A stretch of DNA of 64,000 nt, taken from the NCBI RefSeq assembly GCF_003426815.1, contig NZ_QKYK01000010.1, positions 1 to 64,000 of the forward strand, written 5' to 3'. Shown piece after piece: positions 53,701-61,847 of the stretch. A program made the position numbers and the translations under genes. The notes beneath the pieces are model-generated. The model searched no databases. It saw nothing but the letters and a program-made list of their open reading frames with translations, and had not been told where the DNA came from. The first letter of the stretch is position 1. Every line of letters starts with the position of its first letter. Origin of the DNA: Desertimonas flava. GTDB taxonomy: Bacteria > Actinomycetota > Acidimicrobiia > Acidimicrobiales > Ilumatobacteraceae.

Positions 53701-53704
53701 TCAT
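53525..53704 (-). CDS. Acidic two-repeat small peptide next to the JmjC oxygenase
   Basis: A 59-residue frame from ATG 53704 with coding-like codon positions (G in first, G/C in third). After an N-terminal stretch of about 17 residues come two repeats with a 21-residue period: T18-E37 and T39-E58, identical at about 14 of 20 positions, each with EDRD, a Gly run and DTGDE. It is very acidic and lacks a signal peptide. The JmjC gene follows in another frame. It could be a substrate of the oxygenase, but no homologue is known to me. Confidence 0.6.
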   Translation of the reverse strand: MSDDASITDADLVDERPTEDDEDRDTGGGGNADTGDEPTEAEEDRDAGGEGTKDTGDEA

Positions 53705-53739
53705 GCCCGCCCGTACCCACGGGACATCGGCAGCAGACC

Positions 53740-53767
53740 TGACGGGATGTGCCGGCACGTCCCGTCA
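53740..53767. terminator. Hairpin after the GAF-LuxR gene (TGACGGGATGTG family)
   Basis: TGACGGGATGTGC and GCACGTCCCGTCA form a 13-bp stem with one mismatch and two loop bases. The last three bases are the stop codon of the GAF-LuxR gene on the minus strand. Nearly the same stem occurs at 24702-24732. Confidence 0.6.
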
Positions 53768-54877
53768 GACGTCGTCGGCGAAGAAGCCATCGGGTCCGAC
53801 CGGCCGACCGAGGCGCGGCGCGTAGATGCCGAAGAAGACGTCGGCGATCAGTTCACGCCGGCTGTTGACGCCCGCCTTCTGGAAGACCGTCTTGAGGTGA
53901 TCCTGCACCGTGTAGGTCGACACCTGCAGCGCGGCGGCGATCTCCTTGGTGGATGAACCGCGCAGGACTTCGACGACGACATCGGTCTCACGGGAGGACA
54001 AGCCGATGGCCGCGCTCAGGATGGCGACGACATCGGGCGGGCCGGCCTCGTCGATCGTGACGATGCCCCGCCGATCGCCCAGCGGAGCGCTCCGCATGAC
54101 CAACCAGGTGCCGTCGGCGGTGCGGGCCCGCTGAGCAACCGTGCGGCCGTTGGCGGCAGCGACGGCGACGGCCGAGAGCACCGACGGCTGCGATCCGTGC
54201 CCGCGATCGGCCGCCCCGAGGCGCTCGAGCCAGCGTTGGGCCGCCGGCGTCGCCTCGACGACGTCCGCACCGTTCACCACCACGACGGCCGGCCCCTGCC
54301 GCTCCGGATCGATCTGGACCGGTTCGACGACCGAGCGTACGAGCGAGGCTCTGACGGCCGCCGTGATCGGCGGAGCGACGAGGCGCAGGAACCGCTGCTC
54401 GTCGTCGCTGAACGCAGCCGCACCCGTCCGGCGCATGAGCCCCGCCCCACCCCAGCCGGCGCGCCGGTGGCGCAGCACCACCCGCAGCTCCTGACCGATC
54501 CCCATCGAGGCGAGATGCTCCCCGACCTCGGCGTGGCCGGCGCTCGCCGGCGGGCTGGAGGTGGCGTCCTGCACGATCAGCGGGGTCTGGGCCGAGAGCA
54601 GCCCGCGGTAGTGGCCAGGCGCCTGGGTCACGTACTCGAGCTCCATGAAGCGCACGGCATCGTTGCCGCTCTCGTCGAGATTGCGGCCGACCGCCGACGT
54701 CAGCATCGTCGTCGCCGGGTCGAACGTGCTCCAACACGACGCGTCGGCCGGCACCACCTGGTCGACGAGGGCGTCGACGGCACACAGCAACTCGGCCGTC
54801 ACCAGCCCGCGGGCCGACAGGCCCGCCAGCTCTCCGGCCACCCGCTCCGCCCGCAGCTCGCTCCACACGACCCGCAT
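53765..54877 (-). CDS. LuxR family transcriptional regulator with GAF-like sensor domain
   Basis: A 370-residue regulator. An N-terminal GAF-like region (about residues 35-180; WSTFDPATTMLTSAVGRNL, APGHYRGLLSAQTPLIVQD) and a PAS-like middle section precede the LuxR HTH (about 305-362). The HTH reads LSSRETDVVVEVLRGSSTKEIAAALQVSTYTVQDHLKTVF. ATG 54877 is chosen; ATG 54910 would add 11 residues. It is divergent from the VOC protein, about 150 bp apart. Confidence 0.9.
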   Translation of the reverse strand: MRVVWSELRAERVAGELAGLSARGLVTAELLCAVDALVDQVVPADASCWSTFDPATTMLTSAVGRNLDESGNDAVRFMELEYVTQAPGHYRGLLSAQTPLIVQDATSSPPASAGHAEVGEHLASMGIGQELRVVLRHRRAGWGGAGLMRRTGAAAFSDDEQRFLRLVAPPITAAVRASLVRSVVEPVQIDPERQGPAVVVVNGADVVEATPAAQRWLERLGAADRGHGSQPSVLSAVAVAAANGRTVAQRARTADGTWLVMRSAPLGDRRGIVTIDEAGPPDVVAILSAAIGLSSRETDVVVEVLRGSSTKEIAAALQVSTYTVQDHLKTVFQKAGVNSRRELIADVFFGIYAPRLGRPVGPDGFFADDV

Positions 54878-55027
54878 CTTTGCAGCCGTTGTCGCGAGCC
54901 ACCATCCCATCAATCTGGGAGGGCTGCTCCACCCCAGATCTCCGGGATCGACGGCCAGCCGGTGGCGGCGCAACATGCCGTCGTCCGCTGCAGTTCGCCG
55001 CGGACACGCCATCGAAAGGACCACGAC

Positions 55028-55480
55028 ATGATTCCGGTGACCCTCAACCACGTCGCTCTCGACGTCGCCGATCGGGAGCGCTCGATCACCTTCTACGCCG
55101 AGTTGCTCGGCGCCGAGGTGGTCGCCGAAGACTCCGAGCACAGGATCACCTTCCTGCGGCTGCCCGGCTCGGATCGCTACAGCGACCTCGCTGTCCACGA
55201 ACACCCCGACCTCGCCGGTGCGTACCCGCCGCACCAGATTCGGATGGCCCACATCGGTTGGGAGGTCGACGAGCCCGCCCATCTCGTCACGGCGTTCGAC
55301 TTCTTCACCGAGCGGACACGGGTGGTGCTCGCGGCCGACTTCCGAGTCGCCCGTTCGGTGATGGGCCTCGATCCCGACGGCCACGTCGTCGAGTTCGAGC
55401 TGTTCACCCCAGGCGCCACCGGCGAGCCGGGCTTCGCCGTCCTCGACATCGACGCCCTGCGAGCGGTCGCGCTCGCCTGA
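55028..55480 (+). CDS. VOC (glyoxalase/bleomycin resistance) family protein
   Basis: A 150-residue metal-dependent VOC-fold protein. LNHVALDVADRERSITFYAELLG is the first beta-alpha-beta unit, with the metal-binding His, and MGLDPDGHVVEFELF provides the C-terminal Glu ligand. AAAGGA lies eight bases before the ATG. Relatives include glyoxalases, extradiol dioxygenases and resistance proteins; the reaction here is not evident. Confidence 0.9.
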   Translation: MIPVTLNHVALDVADRERSITFYAELLGAEVVAEDSEHRITFLRLPGSDRYSDLAVHEHPDLAGAYPPHQIRMAHIGWEVDEPAHLVTAFDFFTERTRVVLAADFRVARSVMGLDPDGHVVEFELFTPGATGEPGFAVLDIDALRAVALA

Positions 55481-55571
55481 TTCCTCCCGGTGAGGAGGGA
55501 CGGAGCCGTCGCGGCGCGGAGTGGTCTTCCGGCCCTACTGGGTGCCCGACGGCGACGGGATACTCGACGTC

Positions 55572-56984
55572 ATGCCGTCCGACAACATGGTCCCGTCACT
55601 GCAATTCCTGGGCGGCACGGGAACAGTGACCGGCTCGAAGTACCTCGTGCGGACCGATTCCAGCCGAGTGCTCGTCGACTGCGGTCTGTTCCAAGGTCTG
55701 CGGGCACTCCGGACCCGGAACTGGGATCCGCTGCCCTTCGACGCGGCGTCGATCGACGCCGTCGTGCTGACGCACGCTCACGTCGATCACTGCGGTTACC
55801 TGCCGCGCCTGGTCGCGGCGGGCTATCGGGGACCGATCTACGCGACACCCACCACCGGCGACCTCGTCCGCATCGTCCTGCCGGACTGCGCCCACCTGCA
55901 GGAGGAGGAGGCCGAGTACGCCAACCGCAAGGGTTTCTCGAAACACGATCCGGCGCTCCCCCTGTACACGAAGGAGGACGCCGAGCGGGCGCTCTCACTG
56001 CTGCGGCCGGTCCCGTTCCACACCGACGTCGGCATCACGCCCGACATCGGCATCCGCTTGTCGCGGGCCGGTCACATCCTCGGTGCGGCAACGGTGCGAC
56101 TGACGCTGGGACGGTCCGGTCGATCGGTGGGGTTCAGCGGAGACCTCGGCCGCGGAAGTCATCCGTTCCTCGTTCCACCCGATCCTCCGCCGGCAGTGGA
56201 CACCCTGCTCGTCGAGTCCACCTACGGCGACCGGGAGCATGTCGACGAGGATCCGAGCAACCGGCTCGCCGAGGTCATCGAACGCACGGTGGGCAGGGGT
56301 GGCAGCGTCCTCATCCCGGCGTTCGCCGTCGACCGGACCGAGGTGATCCTGCATCACCTCGCCCGCCTCGTCGCCGAGGGTCTCGTTCCCCGCGAGATCC
56401 CCGTGTTCGTCGACAGTCCGATGGCGCTCGCCGCACTGCGCGTCTATCGAGAGGCGATCGCCCGACGCGATCCCGACATCCGTCCGGACGACGCCGGCGC
56501 CGACCCGTTCGCCGTGCCCCGGCTCACCGAAGTCCACGACGTCGAGCACTCGAAGGCCCTGAACCGCCCGTCGGAGCCATCGATCGTCATCTCGGCATCG
56601 GGAATGGCGACCGGTGGACGGGTGGTCCACCACCTGGCCCACTGGCTTCCCGACACTCGCAACACCGTGCTGCTCGTCGGCTACCAGGCGGACGGGACCC
56701 GCGGGCGCGTGCTGATCGACGGGGCGAGCGAGCTGAAGATGCTCGGCCGGTACGTGCGGGTCCGCGCCGACGTGGTCACCCTCCCCCAGTTCTCGGTCCA
56801 TGCCGACGCCAGCGAGCTGCTCGCGTGGCTGGCCGCAGCGTCGCCGGCGCCCGAGACCGTGTACGTCGTCCACGGTGAGCCGACCGCCAGCCGCTCGCTG
56901 GCGGCTGCCATCGCCGACTCGCTGGACTGCACGACGGTCGTCCCCCGCTACGGCGAGCGCGTCCGCCTCGACCGGCTGTCCTGA
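55572..56984 (+). CDS. Metallo-beta-lactamase/beta-CASP RNA-processing nuclease
   Basis: About 470 residues. LTHAHVDHCGYLPRLVAAG gives the HxHxDH zinc motif, and GFSGDLGRGSHPFL carries a later metal-binding aspartate. The beta-CASP insert and RMMBL end contain VESTYGDREH, SASGMATGGRVVHHL and the final histidine in FSVHADASELL. Such proteins are RNA exo/endonucleases of the YSH1 type. I prefer ATG 55572; ATG 55587 and GTG 55521 are alternatives. It opens the stress-like block. Confidence 0.92.
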   Translation: MPSDNMVPSLQFLGGTGTVTGSKYLVRTDSSRVLVDCGLFQGLRALRTRNWDPLPFDAASIDAVVLTHAHVDHCGYLPRLVAAGYRGPIYATPTTGDLVRIVLPDCAHLQEEEAEYANRKGFSKHDPALPLYTKEDAERALSLLRPVPFHTDVGITPDIGIRLSRAGHILGAATVRLTLGRSGRSVGFSGDLGRGSHPFLVPPDPPPAVDTLLVESTYGDREHVDEDPSNRLAEVIERTVGRGGSVLIPAFAVDRTEVILHHLARLVAEGLVPREIPVFVDSPMALAALRVYREAIARRDPDIRPDDAGADPFAVPRLTEVHDVEHSKALNRPSEPSIVISASGMATGGRVVHHLAHWLPDTRNTVLLVGYQADGTRGRVLIDGASELKMLGRYVRVRADVVTLPQFSVHADASELLAWLAAASPAPETVYVVHGEPTASRSLAAAIADSLDCTTVVPRYGERVRLDRLS

Positions 56985-57000
56985 GCGGACCCGCTGGTCG

Positions 57001-57471
57001 TCACTCCGGCGAGGCGCGGCGCACGGATCGGACGGCGGGGTGATCGGCGACGAGGAAGCGCCGACCGGTGATCTCGTTGGGGACGATCCGGATGATGCGG
57101 GGCTTCGGCGACAGCTGCCACGGGAACAGCGGCAGATCGGCGGCGTCGAAGCGCTCGTGGAGGTTGCGCACCTCGGTGGCCCGTCCCTTCACGATGACGC
57201 TCCACGCGATCCCCTCGACGGCATCGTATCCATCGGCCTCGAACGCCACGGCGTCGGTCGTGGCGATCGATGCCAGCTTCGTCCCCTCCGCCGTACGGAA
57301 CACGACGGTGCCATGGTCGACGATGAAGTTGATCGGGAAGATCTCGGGACCTTCCGCCACCACGACGGCAAGGCGACCGACGTCGCTCTCGCGCAGGAGC
57401 TCGAGACAGTCGTGCTCGTCGAGGACCTCGACGCCGGGCTGGCCGAGCGGGCGTTCGACGTCGGGGCCCAT
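57001..57471 (-). CDS. Pyridoxamine 5'-phosphate oxidase-like flavin-binding protein
   Basis: A 156-residue split-barrel protein. VGRLAVVVAEGPEIFPINFIVDHGTVVFRTAEGTKL is the FMN-binding core of the PNPOx-like superfamily. Active-site residues for true pyridoxal synthesis are not evident, so it is more likely an F420- or flavin-dependent reductase or a heme-binding member. The ATG overlaps the stop of the universal stress protein gene by one base (TGATG). It converges with the nuclease gene. Confidence 0.88.
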   Translation of the reverse strand: MGPDVERPLGQPGVEVLDEHDCLELLRESDVGRLAVVVAEGPEIFPINFIVDHGTVVFRTAEGTKLASIATTDAVAFEADGYDAVEGIAWSVIVKGRATEVRNLHERFDAADLPLFPWQLSPKPRIIRIVPNEITGRRFLVADHPAVRSVRRASPE

Positions 57472-58343
57472 CAAGCCGGCTCCGCCGAGGGGATGACGAC
57501 GACCGGGCACGGCGCGTGATGGACGACATGCTGGCTGACCGAGCCGAGGAGCAGGCCGGCGAAGCCGCCGCGTCCGCGGGATCCGACGACGACGAGTGAC
57601 GCGGAACCGGCGGCATCGAGAATGGCGCGGGCCGGCGTGTCGTCGACGACGAGCGGCTCGGGCGGCGCGACGAGACCGTGCAGGTCGGCACGGGCGAGCT
57701 GGTCGGCGACGAGTCGACGGGCGTCACGCTCGAGGTACGGGTAGTCCACGACCGGCGTGACGGGAACGACGAGTGGCACGATCGCCGGCTGCCACGCGTG
57801 GACCACATCCAACGCCGCGTGCCGGGTCCGGGCCTCGTCGAGCGCCCACTCAAGCGCCCGCTGCGATGTCGGGGACCCGTCGACGGCGACCACGATTCGC
57901 TCCGATGATCCCGCCTCGGCGGGCCGGGACTCGCGCACGATGGCGACGGGGACCTTCGAGTGGTGCGCGCACTGCTGGCTCACCGAGCCGAGGAGCATGC
58001 CGCGGAACCCTCCGAGCCCGCGAGCCCCGACGACGAGCAGATCGGCGTCCTCCGACGCCTCCAGAAGCGCACGGGCGGGGAGGTCGCAGATGACCCGCTG
58101 CTCGATCGTCTCCGCCTCGTCGGCAACAGCTCGGGCGATGATCGCCCGCAATGCCGACGCGGCGTCCGCTTCGGTGTAGTCCGGGCGGAACGCATCGTCG
58201 CTTGTGCCGTCGTGCTGACCGAGGAAGCTCCACGCCAGCACGGCCGTGAGCGTTCCACCCCGCAGATGTCGCTCACGGACTGCCCATCGCACGGCTTCAG
58301 CGGCCGCTGTGGACTCGTCGACTCCGACGACGATGCGTCCCAT
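57471..58343 (-). CDS. Tandem-domain universal stress protein
   Basis: A 290-residue protein with two UspA domains. The first (1-143) contains MGRIVVGVDESTAAAEAVRWA and GARGLGGFRGMLLGSVSQQ; the second (about 149-286) contains VVAVDGSPTSQRALEWALDEA and GSRGRGGFAGLLLGSVSQH. Both end with the ATP-binding GxxG...GS(V)S pattern, so both probably bind ATP. A DosR-like box lies 60 bp upstream of its ATG. It is cotranscribed with the PNPOx-like gene, as in the mycobacterial dormancy regulon. Confidence 0.94.
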   Translation of the reverse strand: MGRIVVGVDESTAAAEAVRWAVRERHLRGGTLTAVLAWSFLGQHDGTSDDAFRPDYTEADAASALRAIIARAVADEAETIEQRVICDLPARALLEASEDADLLVVGARGLGGFRGMLLGSVSQQCAHHSKVPVAIVRESRPAEAGSSERIVVAVDGSPTSQRALEWALDEARTRHAALDVVHAWQPAIVPLVVPVTPVVDYPYLERDARRLVADQLARADLHGLVAPPEPLVVDDTPARAILDAAGSASLVVVGSRGRGGFAGLLLGSVSQHVVHHAPCPVVVIPSAEPA

Positions 58344-58402
58344 GGCTGTAGTGTCGGCCCGGCGGACCACTCGTCACTAGGGCTGACCGACCGCCGGATC
58401 AC

Positions 58403-58416
58403 GGGACTTTCGGCCC
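58403..58416. promoter_or_regulatory. DosR/DevR-like box GGGACTTTCGGCCC
   Basis: The 14-base core matches the known mycobacterial DosR consensus GGGACTWWAGTCCC at 12 of 14 positions. It lies 60 bp upstream of the universal stress protein ATG and about 180 bp upstream of the P2-type ATPase, between the divergent genes, where DosR-type sites occur. No DosR-type two-component gene is in the window. Confidence 0.5.
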
Positions 58417-58597
58417 TGTGACGATGACCTGCTGCGTCGACGAGCCGTCCCCGGGTGTGTGCTACGCCCCAGATCAGGACCATCGACCCTAGGCACCCCG
58501 GGTGGCTGGGCCGATCGTGAAGCCATGACATCATCCCGCGTCGCGGTCAAAGGTCGCCGCCTCGCGATGCGGACCGGGTGACGTCGCGGCGGTGGAC

Positions 58598-61252
58598 ATG
58601 CCGACTGAGACGCACGGCGGTGCCGCAATCGGGCTCTCGACCCTCGAGGCCGCTCGGCGCCGGTCGAGCGACGGCCCGAACCGGCTGCCGGCGCCGGCCC
58701 GTCCCCGCTGGATCCGCCAGCTGATCGCTCAGCTCACCCACTTCTTCGCCCTGCTGCTCTGGGCGGCTGCCGTGCTGGCGGCGGTCGCCGGCATGCCCCA
58801 ACTCGCCGTCGCGATCGCGGTCGTCGTCGTGGTCAACGGCCTGTTCGCCTTCGCCCAGGAGCACCGCGCCGAGCGGGCCGCCGAACGTCTGCACGATCTG
58901 CTCCCCCGCCGGGTGACCGTGCGGCGCGACGGCGACGTCGTCGAGATCGATGCCGTCGACCTGGTCACCGAGGATGTCGTTCTGCTGCGGTCCGGCGACC
59001 GGATCTCCGCCGACCTGCTCCTGCTGGAGACCAGCTCCCTGGCCATCGACACGTCGACGATGACCGGCGAGAGCGTTCCTGCACACCCCGAATCCGGCGA
59101 CCGGGCCGACGCCGGCACGTTCGTCGTCGAGGGCGAGGGCGTCGCGATCGTGACGGCGACCGGCGAACGTACCCGCCTCGCCGGGCTCGCCGAACTCACG
59201 CAACGGGGCGGGCGGCGCCCGACCCCGCTGACCGCCGAGCTCGACCGCCTGGTGCGGGTCGTCGCCGTGATCGCGGTCGGTGTCGGCGTCGGCTTCTTCG
59301 GCATCTCGCTACTGGTCGGGACCCCGGCGACCGACGGGTTCCTGTTCGGCATCGGCGTCATGGTCGCCCTCGTCCCCGAAGGCCTGCTCCCCACCGTCAC
59401 GCTGTCGCTCGCCGTCGGGGCCCAGCGCATGGCCGGCCGCAATGCGCTCGTCCGCCGACTCGAGGCGGTCGAGACGCTCGGCGCGACGACGTTCATCTGC
59501 ACCGACAAGACGGGCACACTCACCCGCAACGAGATGACGGTCATGGCGATCTGGACACCCTCCACGGAGCTCGTGGTCACCGACAGCTCCGGGTACGACC
59601 CGACGCAGCCGCTGCAACTCGACACCGACGCCCACCGATCGGTCGGCGAGCTCGTGTCGACCGCCCACCGGTGCTCCGACGGCTCGGTCGTCCTCGACGA
59701 CCATGGTCGCTGGACCGCAGTCGGCGATCCGATGGAGGCGGCCATCGACGTCGTCGCCCGGCGGCTCCGGCTCGAGCCGTCGCCAACAGCGAGCACGAGG
59801 TTTCCGTTCGACCCGCACCGCCGGCGCATGTCGGTGCTGCACGGCACCTCGTTGAGTGTGAAGGGCGCGCCGGACACCACGCTTCCCCGCTGCACGCCGG
59901 ACCCGGGAGCCGCTGACGCCGTCGAGCGGTTCGCCCATTCCGGCTGGAGGGTGCTCGCCGTCGCGCAGCGAACCATCGCGCCCGGCGGCGAGGTGCAGGC
60001 CGCCGATGCGATCGAGAACAATCTCGAGCTCGCCGGCCTGCTGGCCTTCGCCGACCCGCCTCGACCCCACGCCGCGGAGGCACTCGCCGCGTGCCGACGG
60101 GCCGGCATCAAGGTCGCCATGGTCACCGGCGACCACCCCGCCACCGCCCGCGCCATTGCGGAGGAGGTCGGGCTCAGGCTCGATGATGCGCCGGTCCTGC
60201 TCGGGGCCGATCTCCCCGAAGATGGCGAGGTCCTCGGTGCGCTCGTCGATCGGGATGGCGCCGTCATCGCTCGCGTCGCTCCCGAGGACAAGCTGCGCAT
60301 CGCCGAGGCCCTCCGCCGACGCGGCCACGTGGTCGCCATGACGGGCGACGGTGTGAACGACGGGCCGGCACTGCACGCCGCCGACATCGGCATCGCCATG
60401 GGCCGGTCGGGCACCGACGTCGCCCGCGAATCAGCCGACCTCGTCCTGCTCGACGACGACTTCGCCACCGTCGTCGCCGCGGTCGAACAGGGTCGGGCGA
60501 CCTTCGGCAACATCCGTCGCTTCCTCACCTACCACCTCACCGACAACGTCGCCGAGCTCACGCCGTTCGTCGTGTGGGCCCTGTCGGGCGGCCGCTTCCC
60601 GCTCGCCATCGGCGTGCTGCAGGTTCTCGCCCTCGACATCGGCACCGATCTCGTGCCCGCCCTCGCCCTTGGTGCCGAACGCCCGCGGCCCGGGCTGCTC
60701 GACCGACCCCCGATCAGCGGCCACCTCGTCGACCGCCCCCTGCTGGTGCGGGCGTTCGCGCGACTGGGGCCCACGGAGGCGGCCGTGTCGATGGCTGCGT
60801 TCGTCGCATCGCTCATCGCCGTCGGTTGGCGGCCGGGTGCCGACGCCCCGACCGGCGTGGCGCTCTACACCGCCTCCGGGGCAGCGTTCGCCGCCATCGT
60901 GGTCGGACAGATGGCGACCGCACTGGCCTGTCGCAGCAGCCGCCGGTGGGTCGGCGACGTCGGCGTACGGGGGAACCGGCTCCTGCTCGCGGCCATCACC
61001 ACGGAGATGGCCGCCCTGACCGTGTTCCTCGCCGTGCCCCCGGTGGCCCGACTGCTCGACCATCGACCGCCATCGACGCTCGGCTTCGCCGTCGCCCTCC
61101 TCGCCGTGCCCGCCATCGTGGCCGTCGACTGGGCCGACAAGCACCAGCGGTCGCGACGCCCTCAGGAAGGCCAGCCCGCCGATCACAGCCACCCACTGCA
61201 CCGCCGTCATCAACCTCACCTGAGCACATCTACAGCAAGGAGCCCGTCATGA
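58598..61252 (+). CDS. P2-type (calcium/cation) ATPase
   Basis: An 884-residue pump. TGES (156-159), VPEGL (259-263), the phosphorylated aspartate in DKTGTLT (D303) and TGDGVND (582-588) are intact. The last 200 residues hold the C-terminal helices (NVAELTPFVVW, DIGTDLVPALALGAE). The pattern matches P2 cation ATPases such as CtpF of mycobacteria; the ion is not certain. The C-terminus is His/Arg-rich. The ATG at 58598 follows a GTG two codons earlier. The stop overlaps the zinc-finger microprotein. Confidence 0.92.
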   Translation: MPTETHGGAAIGLSTLEAARRRSSDGPNRLPAPARPRWIRQLIAQLTHFFALLLWAAAVLAAVAGMPQLAVAIAVVVVVNGLFAFAQEHRAERAAERLHDLLPRRVTVRRDGDVVEIDAVDLVTEDVVLLRSGDRISADLLLLETSSLAIDTSTMTGESVPAHPESGDRADAGTFVVEGEGVAIVTATGERTRLAGLAELTQRGGRRPTPLTAELDRLVRVVAVIAVGVGVGFFGISLLVGTPATDGFLFGIGVMVALVPEGLLPTVTLSLAVGAQRMAGRNALVRRLEAVETLGATTFICTDKTGTLTRNEMTVMAIWTPSTELVVTDSSGYDPTQPLQLDTDAHRSVGELVSTAHRCSDGSVVLDDHGRWTAVGDPMEAAIDVVARRLRLEPSPTASTRFPFDPHRRRMSVLHGTSLSVKGAPDTTLPRCTPDPGAADAVERFAHSGWRVLAVAQRTIAPGGEVQAADAIENNLELAGLLAFADPPRPHAAEALAACRRAGIKVAMVTGDHPATARAIAEEVGLRLDDAPVLLGADLPEDGEVLGALVDRDGAVIARVAPEDKLRIAEALRRRGHVVAMTGDGVNDGPALHAADIGIAMGRSGTDVARESADLVLLDDDFATVVAAVEQGRATFGNIRRFLTYHLTDNVAELTPFVVWALSGGRFPLAIGVLQVLALDIGTDLVPALALGAERPRPGLLDRPPISGHLVDRPLLVRAFARLGPTEAAVSMAAFVASLIAVGWRPGADAPTGVALYTASGAAFAAIVVGQMATALACRSSRRWVGDVGVRGNRLLLAAITTEMAALTVFLAVPPVARLLDHRPPSTLGFAVALLAVPAIVAVDWADKHQRSRRPQEGQPADHSHPLHRRHQPHLSTSTARSPS

Positions 61253-61389
61253 CCGAACGCGTCCACCAGTGCCCGTATTGCGAACTGCGCTTCGGCTACG
61301 CCAACGACCTCAAGGACCACGTGATCCACGACCATCCGGACCACGCCGAGGCCTTCCTCACGGTCGAACCCCACGAACTTCCCCACTGA
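61249..61389 (+). CDS. 46-residue C2H2-type zinc-finger microprotein
   Basis: A 46-residue frame from ATG 61249 with AAGGAG six bases upstream. QCPYCELRFGYANDLKDHVI places C8, C11, H24 and H27 or H29 as zinc ligands in a C2H2 pattern. The tail is His/Asp/Glu-rich. It overlaps the ATPase stop (ATGA), so it is translated in step with the pump. It may be a DNA-binding or metal-sensing partner, but nothing in the sequence decides this. Confidence 0.75.
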   Translation: MTERVHQCPYCELRFGYANDLKDHVIHDHPDHAEAFLTVEPHELPH

Positions 61390-61439
61390 ACCGCGGCGCC
61401 GGCGGGCATCCGCCGACGCGATCCAAGGAGCACAACACC

Positions 61440-61835
61440 ATGACGAAATTCATCCACCACCTCGAACTCGACGTTTCCTTCGAGAAGGCCGTCGAACAGG
61501 TCAAGCTGGCCCTCGCCGATCAAGGCTTCGGCGTGCTCACCGAGACGGATCTGCAACAGACGTTCCACGACAAGCTCGGCATCGACACCGCTCCGCAGGT
61601 GATCCTCGGCGCGTGCAATCCTCGGCTCGCCCATCGAGCCCTCGAGATCGACCCCCGCGTCGCCGTTCTACTGCCGTGCAACGTCGTCGTTCGTGACCAC
61701 CACGGCCACACCGTGGTCGACGCGTTCGAACCAGCCGTGATGGCCACCCTCACGGAGAACTCCGAGCTCGCGGCCGTCGCCGACGAAGCGTCCGAACTCA
61801 TCCGAGAAGCGCTCGACAAGCTGGCCGACCGCTGA
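61440..61835 (+). CDS. DUF302 family protein
   Basis: A 131-residue cytosolic protein of the DUF302 family (FEKAVEQVKLALADQGFGVLTETDLQQTF, LGACNPRLAHRALEIDPRVAVLLPCNVVVRD). The conserved ACNP and LLPCN segments have cysteines. AAGGAG lies nine bases upstream of ATG 61440. DUF302 proteins recur beside cation ATPases and hypoxia genes. The biochemical activity is not established. It ends 13 bases before the convergent ATPase gene. Confidence 0.93.
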   Translation: MTKFIHHLELDVSFEKAVEQVKLALADQGFGVLTETDLQQTFHDKLGIDTAPQVILGACNPRLAHRALEIDPRVAVLLPCNVVVRDHHGHTVVDAFEPAVMATLTENSELAAVADEASELIREALDKLADR

Positions 61836-61847
61836 CGCCGAGCGTCG

